Source: Bacteroidales bacterium
Lineage (GTDB): Bacteria > Bacteroidota > Bacteroidia > Bacteroidales > Muribaculaceae
Assembly (NCBI GenBank): GCA_014800845.1
Contig: JAAVFJ010000009.1
Coordinates: 1-64,000 of the forward strand
Direction: 5' to 3'
Length of the DNA stretch: 64,000 nucleotides
Each line of letters starts with the position of its first letter. The first letter of the stretch is position 1. Below are positions 7,125 to 17,168 of the stretch, piece after piece. The notes below the pieces were generated by a model. It did not search any database and was not told where the DNA came from. It saw only the letters and a list, made by a program, of their open reading frames with translations. Position numbers and translations under genes: made by a program.

Positions 7125-9227
7125 TCAAGACACTCTCTGTATTCTGATAGCAGCGCCGCCGCCGGGAGCGAGGGGTTGCTTAAGTTTCTGGCCGGGCTTC
7201 ACCTTCACCGTGCGGATGCGATAGGCCTGCGGATTGCTCTTCCAGTCAGCGCCGGGGGCATCCTCATAGATGGTAGCCTCATACTTGCCACCCCTGGGCA
7301 GGAAGCTGAGGTCGATGGTAGCCGTGCGGGCCTTGTCGTCGGTTATGGCACCTACATACCAGTCATCGGAGTGCTTGTCGCGGCGAGCCACAGTGATGTA
7401 CTGATTGGGTTCTGCCTCCAGATACTTGGAATCAGACCAGTCTACGGGCACATCCTTGATGAACTGAAAGGCATCGGGGAAGCGCTCATAGTTCTCCGGC
7501 AGGTCGCAAGCCATCTGCATGGGTGAAGGCATAGTGAGGTAAAGCGCCAGCTGGCGGGCCAGAGTGGTGCCCGCCTGACCGGTCTTGCCTTCGCCGTAAT
7601 AGCTCAGGCGAGTCTCAAACAGACCGGGAGTGTAGTCCATCGGACCACCCTTAAGGCGGGTGAAGGGGAGGATGCAGGTGTGGGAGGGGGGATTGCCACC
7701 CATCGACTCAAACTCACCGCCGCGGGCAGACTCCTGCGCCAGCCAGTTGGGATAAGTGCGACACAGGCCGGTGGGACGGGGAGCCTCATGGCTGTCTACC
7801 ATAATCTGATATTCAGCGGCACGTTCAGCCACATCGCGCGCATGGTCCACCATCCACTGCGAAGTGTGGTGCTCCGAGCGGGGGATTATGGCACCCACGT
7901 AGCCCGTCTTCACTGCATCGTAGTTGTTATCCTTCATAAACTGGAAAGCGCGGTCCAGCTGCAGAGCATAGTCGGCAGCATTGGCAGCGGTCTCATGGTG
8001 CATGATGAGCTTCACACCTTTCTCGGCCGCATAGTCGCGCAGATAAGGCAGGTCGAAATCGGGATAAGGCTTGTCAAACAGGAACTGGCGGTTCTTGCGA
8101 TAGCTTGCCCAGTCCTCCCAACCTTCATTCCAGCCCTCCACGAGCACACCGTCGATACCGTTGGCAGCAGCGAAATCTATGTATCGCTTCACATTCTCGG
8201 TATTTGCCGGGTGGCGACCGTTGGGGGTCAGCTTGGTGTAGTCAGTCACACCCGGCTTGGCCAGGTGATCATCTGAATAAGCCCAAGTCTTCTGATTGCC
8301 TGTGAACATCTCCCACCATACGCCCACGAACTTCATAGGCTTAATCCAGGAGGTGTCCTCGATTTTGCTGGGCTCATTGAGATTGAGAATGAGCTGCGAA
8401 GCCAGAATGTCGCGGGCATCGTCGCTCACAATCAGCGTACGCCAGGGGGTGTTGAAAGGCATCTGCAGATAAGCGCTCACACCCAGGCGGTCAGGCACAA
8501 GATGCGACTTCATACTGTAAGTCTGCGGGTCCACATCGAGCAGCATGGCCGGATAGCCTATGAGGGCTGCCTCGTGGGCATTGACATACACTCCATCCTT
8601 AGTCTTAAGCAGCAGGGGAGTCTGCACCGTGAGGCCATCTACACGCTGCGCCTCAGAGTGGCGCGCGTAAGAGGCCATAGCCTCCGGCAGCTCCTCAAAT
8701 GTGGTCTCCGACCAGAGATACTCATCGGTGTCATAGTCACCCGGTATGGCGAATAGCTTGTGATTGTCAGTGTAGTTGAACTCAGTGAGCTCGTCGGTCA
8801 CAGTCAGATAATTCGGACCATCCTGCACCGGCAGTTCATAGCGGAAACCCAGGCCATCGTCAAACACACGGAACCTGATGGTCAGCTCCCTCTGAGGATT
8901 CTCGGCAGCAAGCTTCACGGCCAGCTCATTGAAGTGGTCGCGCACCTCGGAGTATTCACCCCACACCGGTTCCCAAGTGCGGTCCACACTGAGAGTGTCG
9001 GTAGAGACGATGTGGAAGCCCTCGGTCAGCGGGAGCTCCTGGGTCATGATGCCGAGCTTACTGTCTTTCACTATGGGTTTGCCCTTGTAATCAAGCGAAT
9101 ACTCGGGGGTACCCTGTGCGTTTACATTCACATTGAGCAGAAGCGCTCCATTAGGTGAAGTAATGCTCACGGCCATCATTTCCATGACGCCCGCGAGCAT
9201 AAAAAGTGAAAACAAAGTTTTCTTCAT
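7125..9227 (-). CDS. susB: Glycoside hydrolase family 97, SusB-like alpha-glucosidase
   Basis: The ATG at 9225-9227 begins MKKTLFSLFMLAGVMEMMA, a signal peptide, giving 700 residues. The family layout is present: an N-terminal beta-sandwich (ITSPNGALLLNV onward), a central barrel and a C-terminal sheet domain. The motifs HHET, the HEAPRPTG region and QESARGGEFES supply the glutamates used by inverting GH97 enzymes such as SusB; retaining members lack the HHET glutamate. It would hydrolyse malto-oligosaccharides to glucose in the periplasm. It lies 150 nt after the GH13 lipoprotein gene and is probably the last gene of the susCDE operon, though it may have its own start. Confidence 0.95.
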   Translation of the reverse strand: MKKTLFSLFMLAGVMEMMAVSITSPNGALLLNVNVNAQGTPEYSLDYKGKPIVKDSKLGIMTQELPLTEGFHIVSTDTLSVDRTWEPVWGEYSEVRDHFNELAVKLAAENPQRELTIRFRVFDDGLGFRYELPVQDGPNYLTVTDELTEFNYTDNHKLFAIPGDYDTDEYLWSETTFEELPEAMASYARHSEAQRVDGLTVQTPLLLKTKDGVYVNAHEAALIGYPAMLLDVDPQTYSMKSHLVPDRLGVSAYLQMPFNTPWRTLIVSDDARDILASQLILNLNEPSKIEDTSWIKPMKFVGVWWEMFTGNQKTWAYSDDHLAKPGVTDYTKLTPNGRHPANTENVKRYIDFAAANGIDGVLVEGWNEGWEDWASYRKNRQFLFDKPYPDFDLPYLRDYAAEKGVKLIMHHETAANAADYALQLDRAFQFMKDNNYDAVKTGYVGAIIPRSEHHTSQWMVDHARDVAERAAEYQIMVDSHEAPRPTGLCRTYPNWLAQESARGGEFESMGGNPPSHTCILPFTRLKGGPMDYTPGLFETRLSYYGEGKTGQAGTTLARQLALYLTMPSPMQMACDLPENYERFPDAFQFIKDVPVDWSDSKYLEAEPNQYITVARRDKHSDDWYVGAITDDKARTATIDLSFLPRGGKYEATIYEDAPGADWKSNPQAYRIRTVKVKPGQKLKQPLAPGGGAAIRIQRVS

Positions 9228-9377
9228 TGATTTATGTAATGCTAAGAGAGTATTCAAATTCAATTTCTACAAACTGCGTACTCTGGGTACAAAGGTCAAA
9301 CGTCAAACAGAACCCGCAGATTGCATAAGCACTTGGTGATTAGCTTATTTTAATTAGATTTGAACACTCGCTCAATA

Positions 9378-10706
9378 TTAGTTCATCAGGATAGCGTACT
9401 CGTAAGCACCCAGATTCATCACCACGGGCACAACCTCGGAAGTCTCATTCAGGAGGTTAGTCATAGTGGCGCCGGTCAGCGTGATGGGGGTCTTGAAAGC
9501 CACATCGTCGGCAGTGGTGTTAACCATCACGAGCAGATAGTGACCGCCGGGGATTGCGCGGGTGAAGCAAGCCACTGAATTGTTGGAATAGTCAGTGAGC
9601 TGGCCGCGACGCACATCAGCCGAAGCCTTGAAGGCACCGTTGATGTTCCTGTAGACATCAGACAGGGTGGTGGAGAAATCCATTGAGCGATAGTCGAAGA
9701 ATGACAGCTTGCCGCTCAGGCCCTCAACATCCATAGAAGAATAGACCATGGGGGTGCCGTTGAGCATGGAAGCGAGCACATAAGCAGCGGGCACGCCTTC
9801 GGGAGCGCCATACATAGTTGCCACATTGTTCTCGGCAGCCACGTCGTGGTTGAACACATAGCGCAGGATTGACTTGCCGTCGGGCACGATGGCCAGAGCA
9901 TCCTTAGCCTCCTTGATGGCATCGGCAGGCTTACCGCCGTTGAACACCTTAGAGAGGGTGGGAGCGCAGTTCCAGTCATAAATCATGTTGAAACCATCGG
10001 CATAGAAATCATTGTCAGTGCTCTCAGCCAGCATGATAGCGTCGGGGTTGATAGCACGGATATCGTCGATTACGCTCTTCCAGAAAGCATGGGGCACACC
10101 ATCGGCGAAGTCGCAACGATAGCCGTCGATTTTGAGCTCATTGACCCAGTAGAGCATGGCAGCCTTCATGGCAGCAGCGGCTTCGGGCACCTCAAGATTG
10201 AGCTGAGCCACATCGGGCCAACCGTTGGGGGCCAGGATGTTGCCCGCAGCATCCTGGTCATACCAGTTGGGGTGCTCGGTAATCCAGGCGCAGTCCCAGG
10301 CAGTGTGGTTAGCCACCCAGTCGAAAATCACCTTCATGCCCTTGGCGTGAGCATCGTTCACCACAGCCTTCAGGTCGGCCATAGAGCCGTAGCGGGGGTT
10401 GAGGGCAGTGAAGTTGCGCACGCAGTAGGGGGAACCGATGCTCTTGAGCTCACCGGGTTCATACACAGGCATAATCCAGAGGATATCGGTGCCCATGTCG
10501 GCGATGCGGGGGAGCTGACCCTGCAGACCCTTCAGGCAGTCCTGAGTGCCGAAGAAGCGGGGGTTAGCCTGATAAATTACATTGCTTGACACCTCGTTGC
10601 CCACTACCGGAGCTGCCGGATTTTCGGGCATGTCAATCTCGTAGGAGGTGCATGCGGTGGTAGCAAATGCTGCCACCGATGCTATAAATAATGCGAATTT
10701 GTTCAT
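9378..10706 (-). CDS. Surface GH13 alpha-amylase lipoprotein (SusG position)
   Basis: The first 19 residues form a lipoprotein signal with the lipid-carrying Cys19 in TTACTSYE; acidic residues soon after fit surface export in Bacteroidetes. The remaining 420 residues are a GH13 catalytic domain. The three acids are visible: Asp in GYRCDFADG, Glu in MLAEST and Asp in VFNHDVA. It would cut starch at the cell surface. It is shorter than SusG of B. thetaiotaomicron (about 690 aa) and lacks an inserted binding module. The gene follows the SusE-position gene by 9 nt, so the two are co-transcribed. Confidence 0.93.
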   Translation of the reverse strand: MNKFALFIASVAAFATTACTSYEIDMPENPAAPVVGNEVSSNVIYQANPRFFGTQDCLKGLQGQLPRIADMGTDILWIMPVYEPGELKSIGSPYCVRNFTALNPRYGSMADLKAVVNDAHAKGMKVIFDWVANHTAWDCAWITEHPNWYDQDAAGNILAPNGWPDVAQLNLEVPEAAAAMKAAMLYWVNELKIDGYRCDFADGVPHAFWKSVIDDIRAINPDAIMLAESTDNDFYADGFNMIYDWNCAPTLSKVFNGGKPADAIKEAKDALAIVPDGKSILRYVFNHDVAAENNVATMYGAPEGVPAAYVLASMLNGTPMVYSSMDVEGLSGKLSFFDYRSMDFSTTLSDVYRNINGAFKASADVRRGQLTDYSNNSVACFTRAIPGGHYLLVMVNTTADDVAFKTPITLTGATMTNLLNETSEVVPVVMNLGAYEYAILMN

Positions 10707-10715
10707 GATTTAAAT

Positions 10716-12149
10716 TTACTGGAATACGGCCTCTGTGGGATTAGCCACTATAAAGTAATTCTTGTCGAGGGTAATGGTCATGGCATCATACTGTGTGCCC
10801 GCACCGTCATTGAAGATGAGGTTCTCAGTCTCGCCATTGCCGCGCACGGTGAACACAAGGTTCTTCACACCGTCAACCTCTACGATTTCAACGCTGCTTG
10901 CGCCGGGCCATTTGCCAAAGATTTCCTTATCACCATAGGCATACACATAGAAGTTATCCCAGCCGGTGCGGTTGTCAATATAGATTTTATACTCCTCGCC
11001 CTCGTTCGGATCGGGATCCGGGTCGGGGGTCACAATAGTGCCAGGAGTATAGTTGTCGGGGTCAATCTCAGTAGCGCCGCTTGCAGTAAGCTCGAGGTAG
11101 ACATCACGGTCAAGCGCGAATACTACTACGTCGTCCACCTGCTTACCGTTGCCGTTATTAAGGATTAAGTGCTCCTCCATGCCCTGGTCGCAGTTAGCAG
11201 CTCCAAGGTCGAAATAGGTATAGGTCACACCATTGATGGTCTGTCGGCCGGTGGGAGCCATGCCGGGCCAGCCACCGTTCAAGTCATTCACATCACCCCA
11301 CATGTAGAGGTAAAGTGCATCCCAGCCGGTGCGGTCCACTACGTAGATTGTGTAGCCGTCGTGAGTCACGATTGCGTTGGGGTCAAACGGAGTAACACCG
11401 TCGGAGGTCAGCTCCAGATAGTAGTCCTGATCCAGAGTTACGTTGAAGTCGGGGAGCTGCTTGTTATTGCCATTGTTGTTGAAGATGAGGTTGAGGTTAA
11501 GACCCTCGTTGGCGGCGCCGGTGTCGAAGTACTTATAGTTCACACCGTTAATCTGCACCTTGCCCGTAGGCTTGATGCCGGGCCAGCCGCCGAATGCTTC
11601 GGCATCGCCCCAAGCATACATGGCGAGTTCATCCCAACCGGTGTTGTCCACTACGTAGATAGCATAGCCGTCATGCACTATTTCATCCGGATTAGCAGGC
11701 TTGGTGAAGTAGTCAGCCCAACGATAAACAATCACGTTGAGGCGCCCCCCTACCGCGGGAGCCTGACGGTGGATTACGGCAGTGTTGTCGAGTGAACGCT
11801 CCTCACCCTGCTCTACTGACACGAAGGTGTAGCCATCGGCCAGAGTCTTGCCATCGACAAAATCGTTGGGGTTGAGGTACACGCCCCACTTCACATCAGT
11901 GTCGGGAGCCTTTTCGAGCTGCCAGCGCGGATCGCCCACTGCGTCCATACCGCCGTTAAACTCGCCTACTATGTAGATTTTATCAGTGGGGTTGGTGCCC
12001 TGAGGAACAATTACCTCAAGCAGCTGATAGCCGGGACGAAGCTCGAAGCGGGGCAATTCGCTGTCGAATATGATATCGTCCTTCGTGCAACCTGTGGTGA
12101 TAGCCAGAAACAGGAGCACTAAGATATTTATGATATTGAGTTTCTTCAT
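10716..12149 (-). CDS. SusE-position starch-binding lipoprotein with three repeated modules
   Basis: A lipoprotein signal ends at Cys21 (TTGCTKDD, with acidic residues behind it as in surface lipoproteins). After an N-terminal beta domain (about 25-150) come three copies of a module of about 90-100 residues with the pattern YVVDNTGW...YAWGD...GGWPG...NGV.Y...LIFNNN. This pattern resembles the CBM26-like starch-binding module. A DPDPDPN linker precedes the third copy. Classic SusE/SusF carry different modules (CBM58 type), so this protein fills the same place with another fold. Spacing is 14 nt to susD and 9 nt to the GH13 gene, so one operon is likely. Confidence 0.88.
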   Translation of the reverse strand: MKKLNIINILVLLFLAITTGCTKDDIIFDSELPRFELRPGYQLLEVIVPQGTNPTDKIYIVGEFNGGMDAVGDPRWQLEKAPDTDVKWGVYLNPNDFVDGKTLADGYTFVSVEQGEERSLDNTAVIHRQAPAVGGRLNVIVYRWADYFTKPANPDEIVHDGYAIYVVDNTGWDELAMYAWGDAEAFGGWPGIKPTGKVQINGVNYKYFDTGAANEGLNLNLIFNNNGNNKQLPDFNVTLDQDYYLELTSDGVTPFDPNAIVTHDGYTIYVVDRTGWDALYLYMWGDVNDLNGGWPGMAPTGRQTINGVTYTYFDLGAANCDQGMEEHLILNNGNGKQVDDVVVFALDRDVYLELTASGATEIDPDNYTPGTIVTPDPDPDPNEGEEYKIYIDNRTGWDNFYVYAYGDKEIFGKWPGASSVEIVEVDGVKNLVFTVRGNGETENLIFNDGAGTQYDAMTITLDKNYFIVANPTEAVFQ

Positions 12150-12163
12150 TGTTCAGTAAAGAT

Positions 12164-13975
12164 TTAATAGTTGGGATTCTGCACGAGGCCGGGGTTAACC
12201 ATAAGAGCTGACTGCGGCAGAGGGAACCATTCGTAGCGGCGGTCACGCTTAGCGGGCATAGAGCGGTCAGTCTCGGTAGCACGACCGAAGAACCACCACT
12301 GGCCCTGTGTGAACTTGTCGAAACGACGCAGGTCAGTGCGGCGACGACGACCCTCATTGAGGAATTCAAGGCCCCATTCGCTGAGCATCCAGTCAGCATC
12401 GAAGGCGTTGAAGCCGGGACCGGGGTTCTCGATGGTTGACACATCGGAAGCGTTGTAGTAACGCTGACGCACATTGTTCACGAGCTCCTTGGCAGCAGTT
12501 GAGTTGCCGGCACGCAGGCGGCACTCGGCCAGGGTGTAGTAAACCTCAGCCAGGCGGAACTCTACCTGAGCGGCGTTACGCCAGTCAAGGCCGGTTGATG
12601 AGGGATAGATGGGATAACGAACCACGCGGTAGCCGGTGTTGGTCATGCCCCAGCGGGGGCTCATCACAGTCTCAAGGTCGCGACCGAGGTTGGTGAAGGT
12701 ACCACACTGGTCCACATAGATGAGGGGCTTGTCCTGCAGGTCAGCATCGGCAAGCACGGGCTGGCCGCTTACGTAGTCGAGCTGAGCACCCATAGCGAAG
12801 ATGCCCTGCCAGTTGCCGGCAGCGTCGCAGGTGAAGGGCTGCTTGCGGATATCCTTGTCATTCATGCGGTCATAGGGAGCACCGAGCTTGTCGCCATAGT
12901 TGAACAGGAAGCTCTTGCCGTCGCGGGTACCGCACTTGTCGGAACCGGCATAGATAAAGTCAGTACCGGAGTTATCCTTTGAGGGAACGAGACAGGTACA
13001 GTTCCAACCACCCTGGTCGCAGTCCATGCTGAACATCTCATTGTAGTTGTAGGGCAGGAAGGGGGTGTTACGGTTATTGTTGGTAGAGCGGCCGGCCTCC
13101 ATAGCGAAGCCGAATACTACCTCGGAGCAAGTGTAGTTGTGCACACCGTAGATGTCGCGATAGTCAGAGGCCAGGCTGTAGTTACCATAATCGCCGGCTA
13201 TGATTTTCTCACACAGAGCAGCGCACTCGCTGTATCGGTCCACGCCGGTGAAGAGCTGAGAGTTGAGCAGCAGACGCATCTTGAGCATGCGGTTTGCACC
13301 CTTATTAAAGCGAGTGCGGGTAGCGCTTGAACCATCTTCGGCTACGAGGTCGTCCACACAAGCGTCAAGCTCGTCGGAGATGAATTGCCAGATGAGCTTA
13401 CAGCCCTCGTTGAAATCAGTGGAAACAGAGCCGGGAACATCGCCACCCACCGATACATTCAGAGGAAGAGTACCGCCCCAGAGCTCGAAGTTATTGTAGT
13501 AAGCCATTGCGCGGATTGTGCGCACCTCGGCTATATACTCTTTAATCTTATCCTCAGAAACACCTATGGCGGGGCCGTTGAGGTTCTGCAAGTCATTGAT
13601 TACAGTGTTACAGAGGCCGATAGTTTCCCAGGCATGCTCCCATGCCTGACGGATAATTACTGATTCAGAATTCCAGGTCTGGGTCGAGAGCACGAACTTA
13701 GCGGCCTCGTCATAACCCCAGGCACCACCGTTCCAGCTGCGCCATGCAATCTGGTCGGCAGAGAATTCATTAAGATACCAGAAGTATTCAAGCCAGCTTG
13801 CCTCGGCGCTTGAATAGATAGAGGCAACTGCGTCCTTCACACTGTTCTCGTCCTGGTAATAGTTGATGGCATCAATACGGTCGAAGGGCACCTCATCGAG
13901 GTCTGTGCAGGACACAGCTCCGATTGACAATGCTGCACCGCAAAGAAATCCGGCTATATATTTATGAAATTTCAT
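12164..13975 (-). CDS. susD: SusD/RagB family starch-binding lipoprotein
   Basis: The 603-residue protein has a lipoprotein signal ending at Cys23 (AVSCTDLDE) and the SusD layout: N-terminal TPR-like helices (EYIAEVRTIRAMAYYNNFELWGG is typical) and a C-terminal part with the conserved FRLAEVYYTLAECRLRAG and LNEGRRRRTDLRRF segments. SusD acts as the lid of the SusC barrel and binds the polysaccharide at the surface. It follows susC by 21 nt. Substrate specificity for starch is inferred from the surrounding GH13 and GH97 genes. Confidence 0.95.
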   Translation of the reverse strand: MKFHKYIAGFLCGAALSIGAVSCTDLDEVPFDRIDAINYYQDENSVKDAVASIYSSAEASWLEYFWYLNEFSADQIAWRSWNGGAWGYDEAAKFVLSTQTWNSESVIIRQAWEHAWETIGLCNTVINDLQNLNGPAIGVSEDKIKEYIAEVRTIRAMAYYNNFELWGGTLPLNVSVGGDVPGSVSTDFNEGCKLIWQFISDELDACVDDLVAEDGSSATRTRFNKGANRMLKMRLLLNSQLFTGVDRYSECAALCEKIIAGDYGNYSLASDYRDIYGVHNYTCSEVVFGFAMEAGRSTNNNRNTPFLPYNYNEMFSMDCDQGGWNCTCLVPSKDNSGTDFIYAGSDKCGTRDGKSFLFNYGDKLGAPYDRMNDKDIRKQPFTCDAAGNWQGIFAMGAQLDYVSGQPVLADADLQDKPLIYVDQCGTFTNLGRDLETVMSPRWGMTNTGYRVVRYPIYPSSTGLDWRNAAQVEFRLAEVYYTLAECRLRAGNSTAAKELVNNVRQRYYNASDVSTIENPGPGFNAFDADWMLSEWGLEFLNEGRRRRTDLRRFDKFTQGQWWFFGRATETDRSMPAKRDRRYEWFPLPQSALMVNPGLVQNPNY

Positions 13976-13996
13976 CTTGTTGTCTGCTTATTAAAA

Positions 13997-16960
13997 TTAT
14001 TTGAACTTGACAGTTACACCGAGTGTGAGCTGAGTAGCCTGCGGATAAGCCGAGGTTACGTCGATACCCGGGGTGATGCCGGTTGAAGTCACTGCCGAGG
14101 GATCGGTGCCTGAGTAGCCGGTGAGGGTAAACAGGTTCTTGGCAGCGATATATACTCTGATGGTGTCGAGGAGTTTGCGATTCTTCAGGGGCACTGTGTA
14201 ACCGAGGGTTACGTTTTCAAGCTTGAAGTAGTCGCCGCGCTCCAGGAAGTAAGAAGAAATCACACCACCGCCTGACCACACGTCGCGGTCCTTGAGGTAA
14301 GTGCTGCGCAGCACATTGTCAGTACCGCAGCCCTTGAGGCCCATGCCATAGCGGCGCATGTTGAAAATCTGGAAGCCGAAAGCGCCGTTGAACATCAGGC
14401 TCAGGTCGAAGCCTTTCCACTTGATGGTGTTGGTCCAGGTCAGGAAGTGCTTGGGAGCACCGTCGCCTATGTAGCGCTTATCCTTAGGGTCAGCGGCAGC
14501 TGCGGGTATTTTCTCACCTTCAGCGGTGTAGACGAGCATATTGTGATTCTCATCCACGCCGGCATATTCATAGCCCCAGAACTGACCGATGCGGCCACCC
14601 TGCTCCACGCGGAAGAAGTATTCGCTGGTACCTACGCCGGGTTTCTGATAGAGGTCCAGGTAAGAAGCCTGATAAATGTCGTTAGACAGCTTGGTGAGCT
14701 TCGTAGTGCCGTAAGAGTAGTTGATGCCGGTGGTCCAGGTCACGGGCTGGTTTATCACTGCGTCAACATTAAGAGCGAGCTCTACACCGGTGTTCTTGGT
14801 GGTACCTACGTTAACCAGGATTGAGGGGTAAACGTAAGGGGGCTGCGGAGCAGTGTAGTTATAAAGCAGGTCCTGAGAACGGCGGTCGAAGTATTCGATT
14901 GAACCGTTGATGCGGTTGAACAGCATGAAGTCGATGCCATAGTTGGTGCTTGAGAGTTTCTCCCAGCCCAGGTTGGGGTTGGCATTGTTTGAGGGGCGAT
15001 AGCCGGTTACCCAAGAACCATCCATGAGGTAGGTGCCGTTAGGTGAGTAAGTAGCCAGAGATACGTAAGCATCGAAGTCGCTACGGCCGGTCACACCGTA
15101 AGAGATACGGGGCTTAAGGCTCTGCACTGTCTGCACGTAGTTAGCCAGGAAGGGAGCCTTGGCCATTTCCCAAGCGATTGAGAAGGCAGGGAATGAACCC
15201 CACTTCTTGTCGGCACCGAATTTGGTAGAACCCTCGTGGCGGATAGAAGCTGAAGCGATGATCATGCCTTTCCAAGAGTAGTTCACACGGCCGAAGAAGC
15301 CTACGAGTTTTGACTGGCTGCGACCACCATACATCACAGCCTTACCGTCGGCGAGCCATGAGCCGGAACCGATGCCATACCACAGGGGGCTGTCGAAAGT
15401 GAAGTTGTTGTTCTGCATGTACATCTGTTCCCAGTCGGAGCGCTCAAATGAGTAGCCGCCCACAACCTTCACGTCGTGGTCATCATTATGCCAGCCGTAG
15501 TTGGCGATCCACTCCACGCGGTTCTGCCACCACTTCTGGTAGTGCTGAGAGGCGCGGCCCTTGTAGCCACCCCAGTAAGATTCGCCTGAGGTAGTGGGGG
15601 TGTAGTAGTCGCTCTTCAGGTCGTTATAGTTATATGAGTATGACAGTGTGGTGCTCACGTTGTGGTGGTCGTTGTGCCAGATGTCATACTTCACGTCGGC
15701 TGTGCCGAGCAGGTAAGTGCGGGCACCCTTAGAGGTGTTCACCTTGAGCTGCTGCACAGGGTTCTTGACGTCGGTGGGAGAAGTGGGCTGGTAGTAGCTG
15801 CCATCTTCATTAAATACAGGGATGGTGGGGTTCATGCTCAGAGCGGTGTCAAACATGCCGTCGTCACCCCAAGTCTCGTTCACGCGGCGCGCGCTCAGAG
15901 AGGTAGTGAAGCGCAGGTGGCTGTCGAGAGTGTTGGCAGACACGGCTGCACGGCCACCGAATTCCTCGCGGCCACTCACGATGTCAAGACCGTTGGCTTT
16001 CTTCCAGTTCACAGAGGCTGAATAGTAGCCGCCATTAGCCAGAGAGCCATCGATGCCCAGATACTGGTTAGTGTCGTAAGAAGCCTTGCGAGTGATGAGG
16101 CTGTACCAGTCGGTGCTTGCGCCATAGTCATTGCCGCGGCGAGCCAGACGCCACTCGTAGGGTGAAAGCACCTCGGGGCGATCCTTCTCAAATGCCACTG
16201 CTGCGTAAGAGTCATAAGTCACTACCGGAGGACCAACCTCGCCCACACCCTTCTTGGTGGTGATGAGGATTACACCGTTAGCACCACGGGTACCGTAGAT
16301 AGCTGCTGAGGCGGCGTCCTTAAGTACTGACATTGATTCGATGTCCTGGGGAGCAAGAGTGCGGATATCGCCGCCGGCCACGCCGTCGATTACGATGAGG
16401 GGGCCGTTGCCTGCGCTCAGTGAGGTAGCACCACGCACCTGCAGCTCTGCGCTGCCGTTAGGGTTGGCTGCGGCTGTGCTTGACACATTCAGACCGGCCA
16501 CCTTACCGGTGAGCATCTCCATGGGGTTGTTCATGGCACCCTTCTGGAAGTCGTCGGCGTTTACCTGCACGATTGAGCTGGAGAGCTCCTTGCGGCTGAG
16601 TGAACCGTAGCCCACGACTACTACCTCGTCGAGCAGTTCGGCATCCTCAGTCATTGTCACGTCGATTTTGGTTCTGCCTTTCACGGGAATTTCGGCTGAA
16701 CGGAAGCCGACATAGCTATACACCAGAGTGGCATCGGAGGGCACGCCGCTAATGGTGTAGTTACCGTCATAATCGGTCACTGCATTTTTTGTCTGGTCAC
16801 CCTGGACAGAAATGGTTACACCGATCAAAACTTCCCCGACAGGGTCGGAGACTGTACCGGTGACAGTCAGTTGCGCCCGGAGTGCCGGGGCAGCAATCAG
16901 AGCCATAGCCCATGCTACTGCAAAGGCAAAGACTCTAAGATTCCATCGTCTTTTTTTCAT
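13997..16960 (-). CDS. susC: SusC/RagA family TonB-dependent outer membrane transporter
   Basis: The 987-residue protein has a signal peptide (ALIAAPALRAQ), a carboxypeptidase-regulatory-like domain (VTGTVSDPVGEVLIGVTISVQG), the SusC signature after it (DEVVVVGYGSLSRKELSSSI), a plug domain (IRTLAPQDIESMSVLKDAASAAIYG, GANGVILITTKKG) and a long beta-barrel ending in LTLGVTVKFK with the terminal aromatic residue. It imports starch oligosaccharides using TonB energy. It is the first gene of the susC-susD-susE-GH13 cluster, behind a good promoter (17009-17040). Confidence 0.96.
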   Translation of the reverse strand: MKKRRWNLRVFAFAVAWAMALIAAPALRAQLTVTGTVSDPVGEVLIGVTISVQGDQTKNAVTDYDGNYTISGVPSDATLVYSYVGFRSAEIPVKGRTKIDVTMTEDAELLDEVVVVGYGSLSRKELSSSIVQVNADDFQKGAMNNPMEMLTGKVAGLNVSSTAAANPNGSAELQVRGATSLSAGNGPLIVIDGVAGGDIRTLAPQDIESMSVLKDAASAAIYGTRGANGVILITTKKGVGEVGPPVVTYDSYAAVAFEKDRPEVLSPYEWRLARRGNDYGASTDWYSLITRKASYDTNQYLGIDGSLANGGYYSASVNWKKANGLDIVSGREEFGGRAAVSANTLDSHLRFTTSLSARRVNETWGDDGMFDTALSMNPTIPVFNEDGSYYQPTSPTDVKNPVQQLKVNTSKGARTYLLGTADVKYDIWHNDHHNVSTTLSYSYNYNDLKSDYYTPTTSGESYWGGYKGRASQHYQKWWQNRVEWIANYGWHNDDHDVKVVGGYSFERSDWEQMYMQNNNFTFDSPLWYGIGSGSWLADGKAVMYGGRSQSKLVGFFGRVNYSWKGMIIASASIRHEGSTKFGADKKWGSFPAFSIAWEMAKAPFLANYVQTVQSLKPRISYGVTGRSDFDAYVSLATYSPNGTYLMDGSWVTGYRPSNNANPNLGWEKLSSTNYGIDFMLFNRINGSIEYFDRRSQDLLYNYTAPQPPYVYPSILVNVGTTKNTGVELALNVDAVINQPVTWTTGINYSYGTTKLTKLSNDIYQASYLDLYQKPGVGTSEYFFRVEQGGRIGQFWGYEYAGVDENHNMLVYTAEGEKIPAAAADPKDKRYIGDGAPKHFLTWTNTIKWKGFDLSLMFNGAFGFQIFNMRRYGMGLKGCGTDNVLRSTYLKDRDVWSGGGVISSYFLERGDYFKLENVTLGYTVPLKNRKLLDTIRVYIAAKNLFTLTGYSGTDPSAVTSTGITPGIDVTSAYPQATQLTLGVTVKFK

Positions 16961-17008
16961 TATTAGATATTTTGTATTTAAGATAGGTTAACATAGTTGT
17001 TAAGTTTC

Positions 17009-17040
17009 GCAAAGTACGCTATTACGCGCGTACATAACAA
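17009..17040 (-). promoter_or_regulatory. Predicted susC promoter
   Basis: On the minus strand TTG (17038-17040) is followed after 21 bp by TACTTTGC (17009-17016), a -7 box one base shorter than the consensus. The susC ATG lies about 45 nt downstream of the box. An inverted repeat (17071-17105) sits just upstream of the -33 element, where an activator would bind. Confidence 0.5.
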
Positions 17041-17070
17041 GTATATCTAACAAAAATCAAAATATCTTAG

Positions 17071-17105
17071 AAACTTAAAGCACAGATATTCTGCACTTTA
17101 AGTTT
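17071..17105. promoter_or_regulatory. Inverted repeat upstream of susC, candidate SusR operator
   Basis: AAACTTAAAG (17071-17080) and CTTTAAGTTT (17096-17105) are perfect 10-bp arms with a 15-bp centre. The site lies 31 bp upstream of the predicted -33 element of susC and 64 bp after the stop of the SusR-like gene. It may be an activator site or the SusR gene's terminator; a T-run is lacking, which favours the operator reading. Confidence 0.4.
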
Positions 17106-17168
17106 TATAATACCCTTAAAAAATCAAGATTAAGTTGAGCCGGTTTAAAACGTTTTTATCTATTTTTT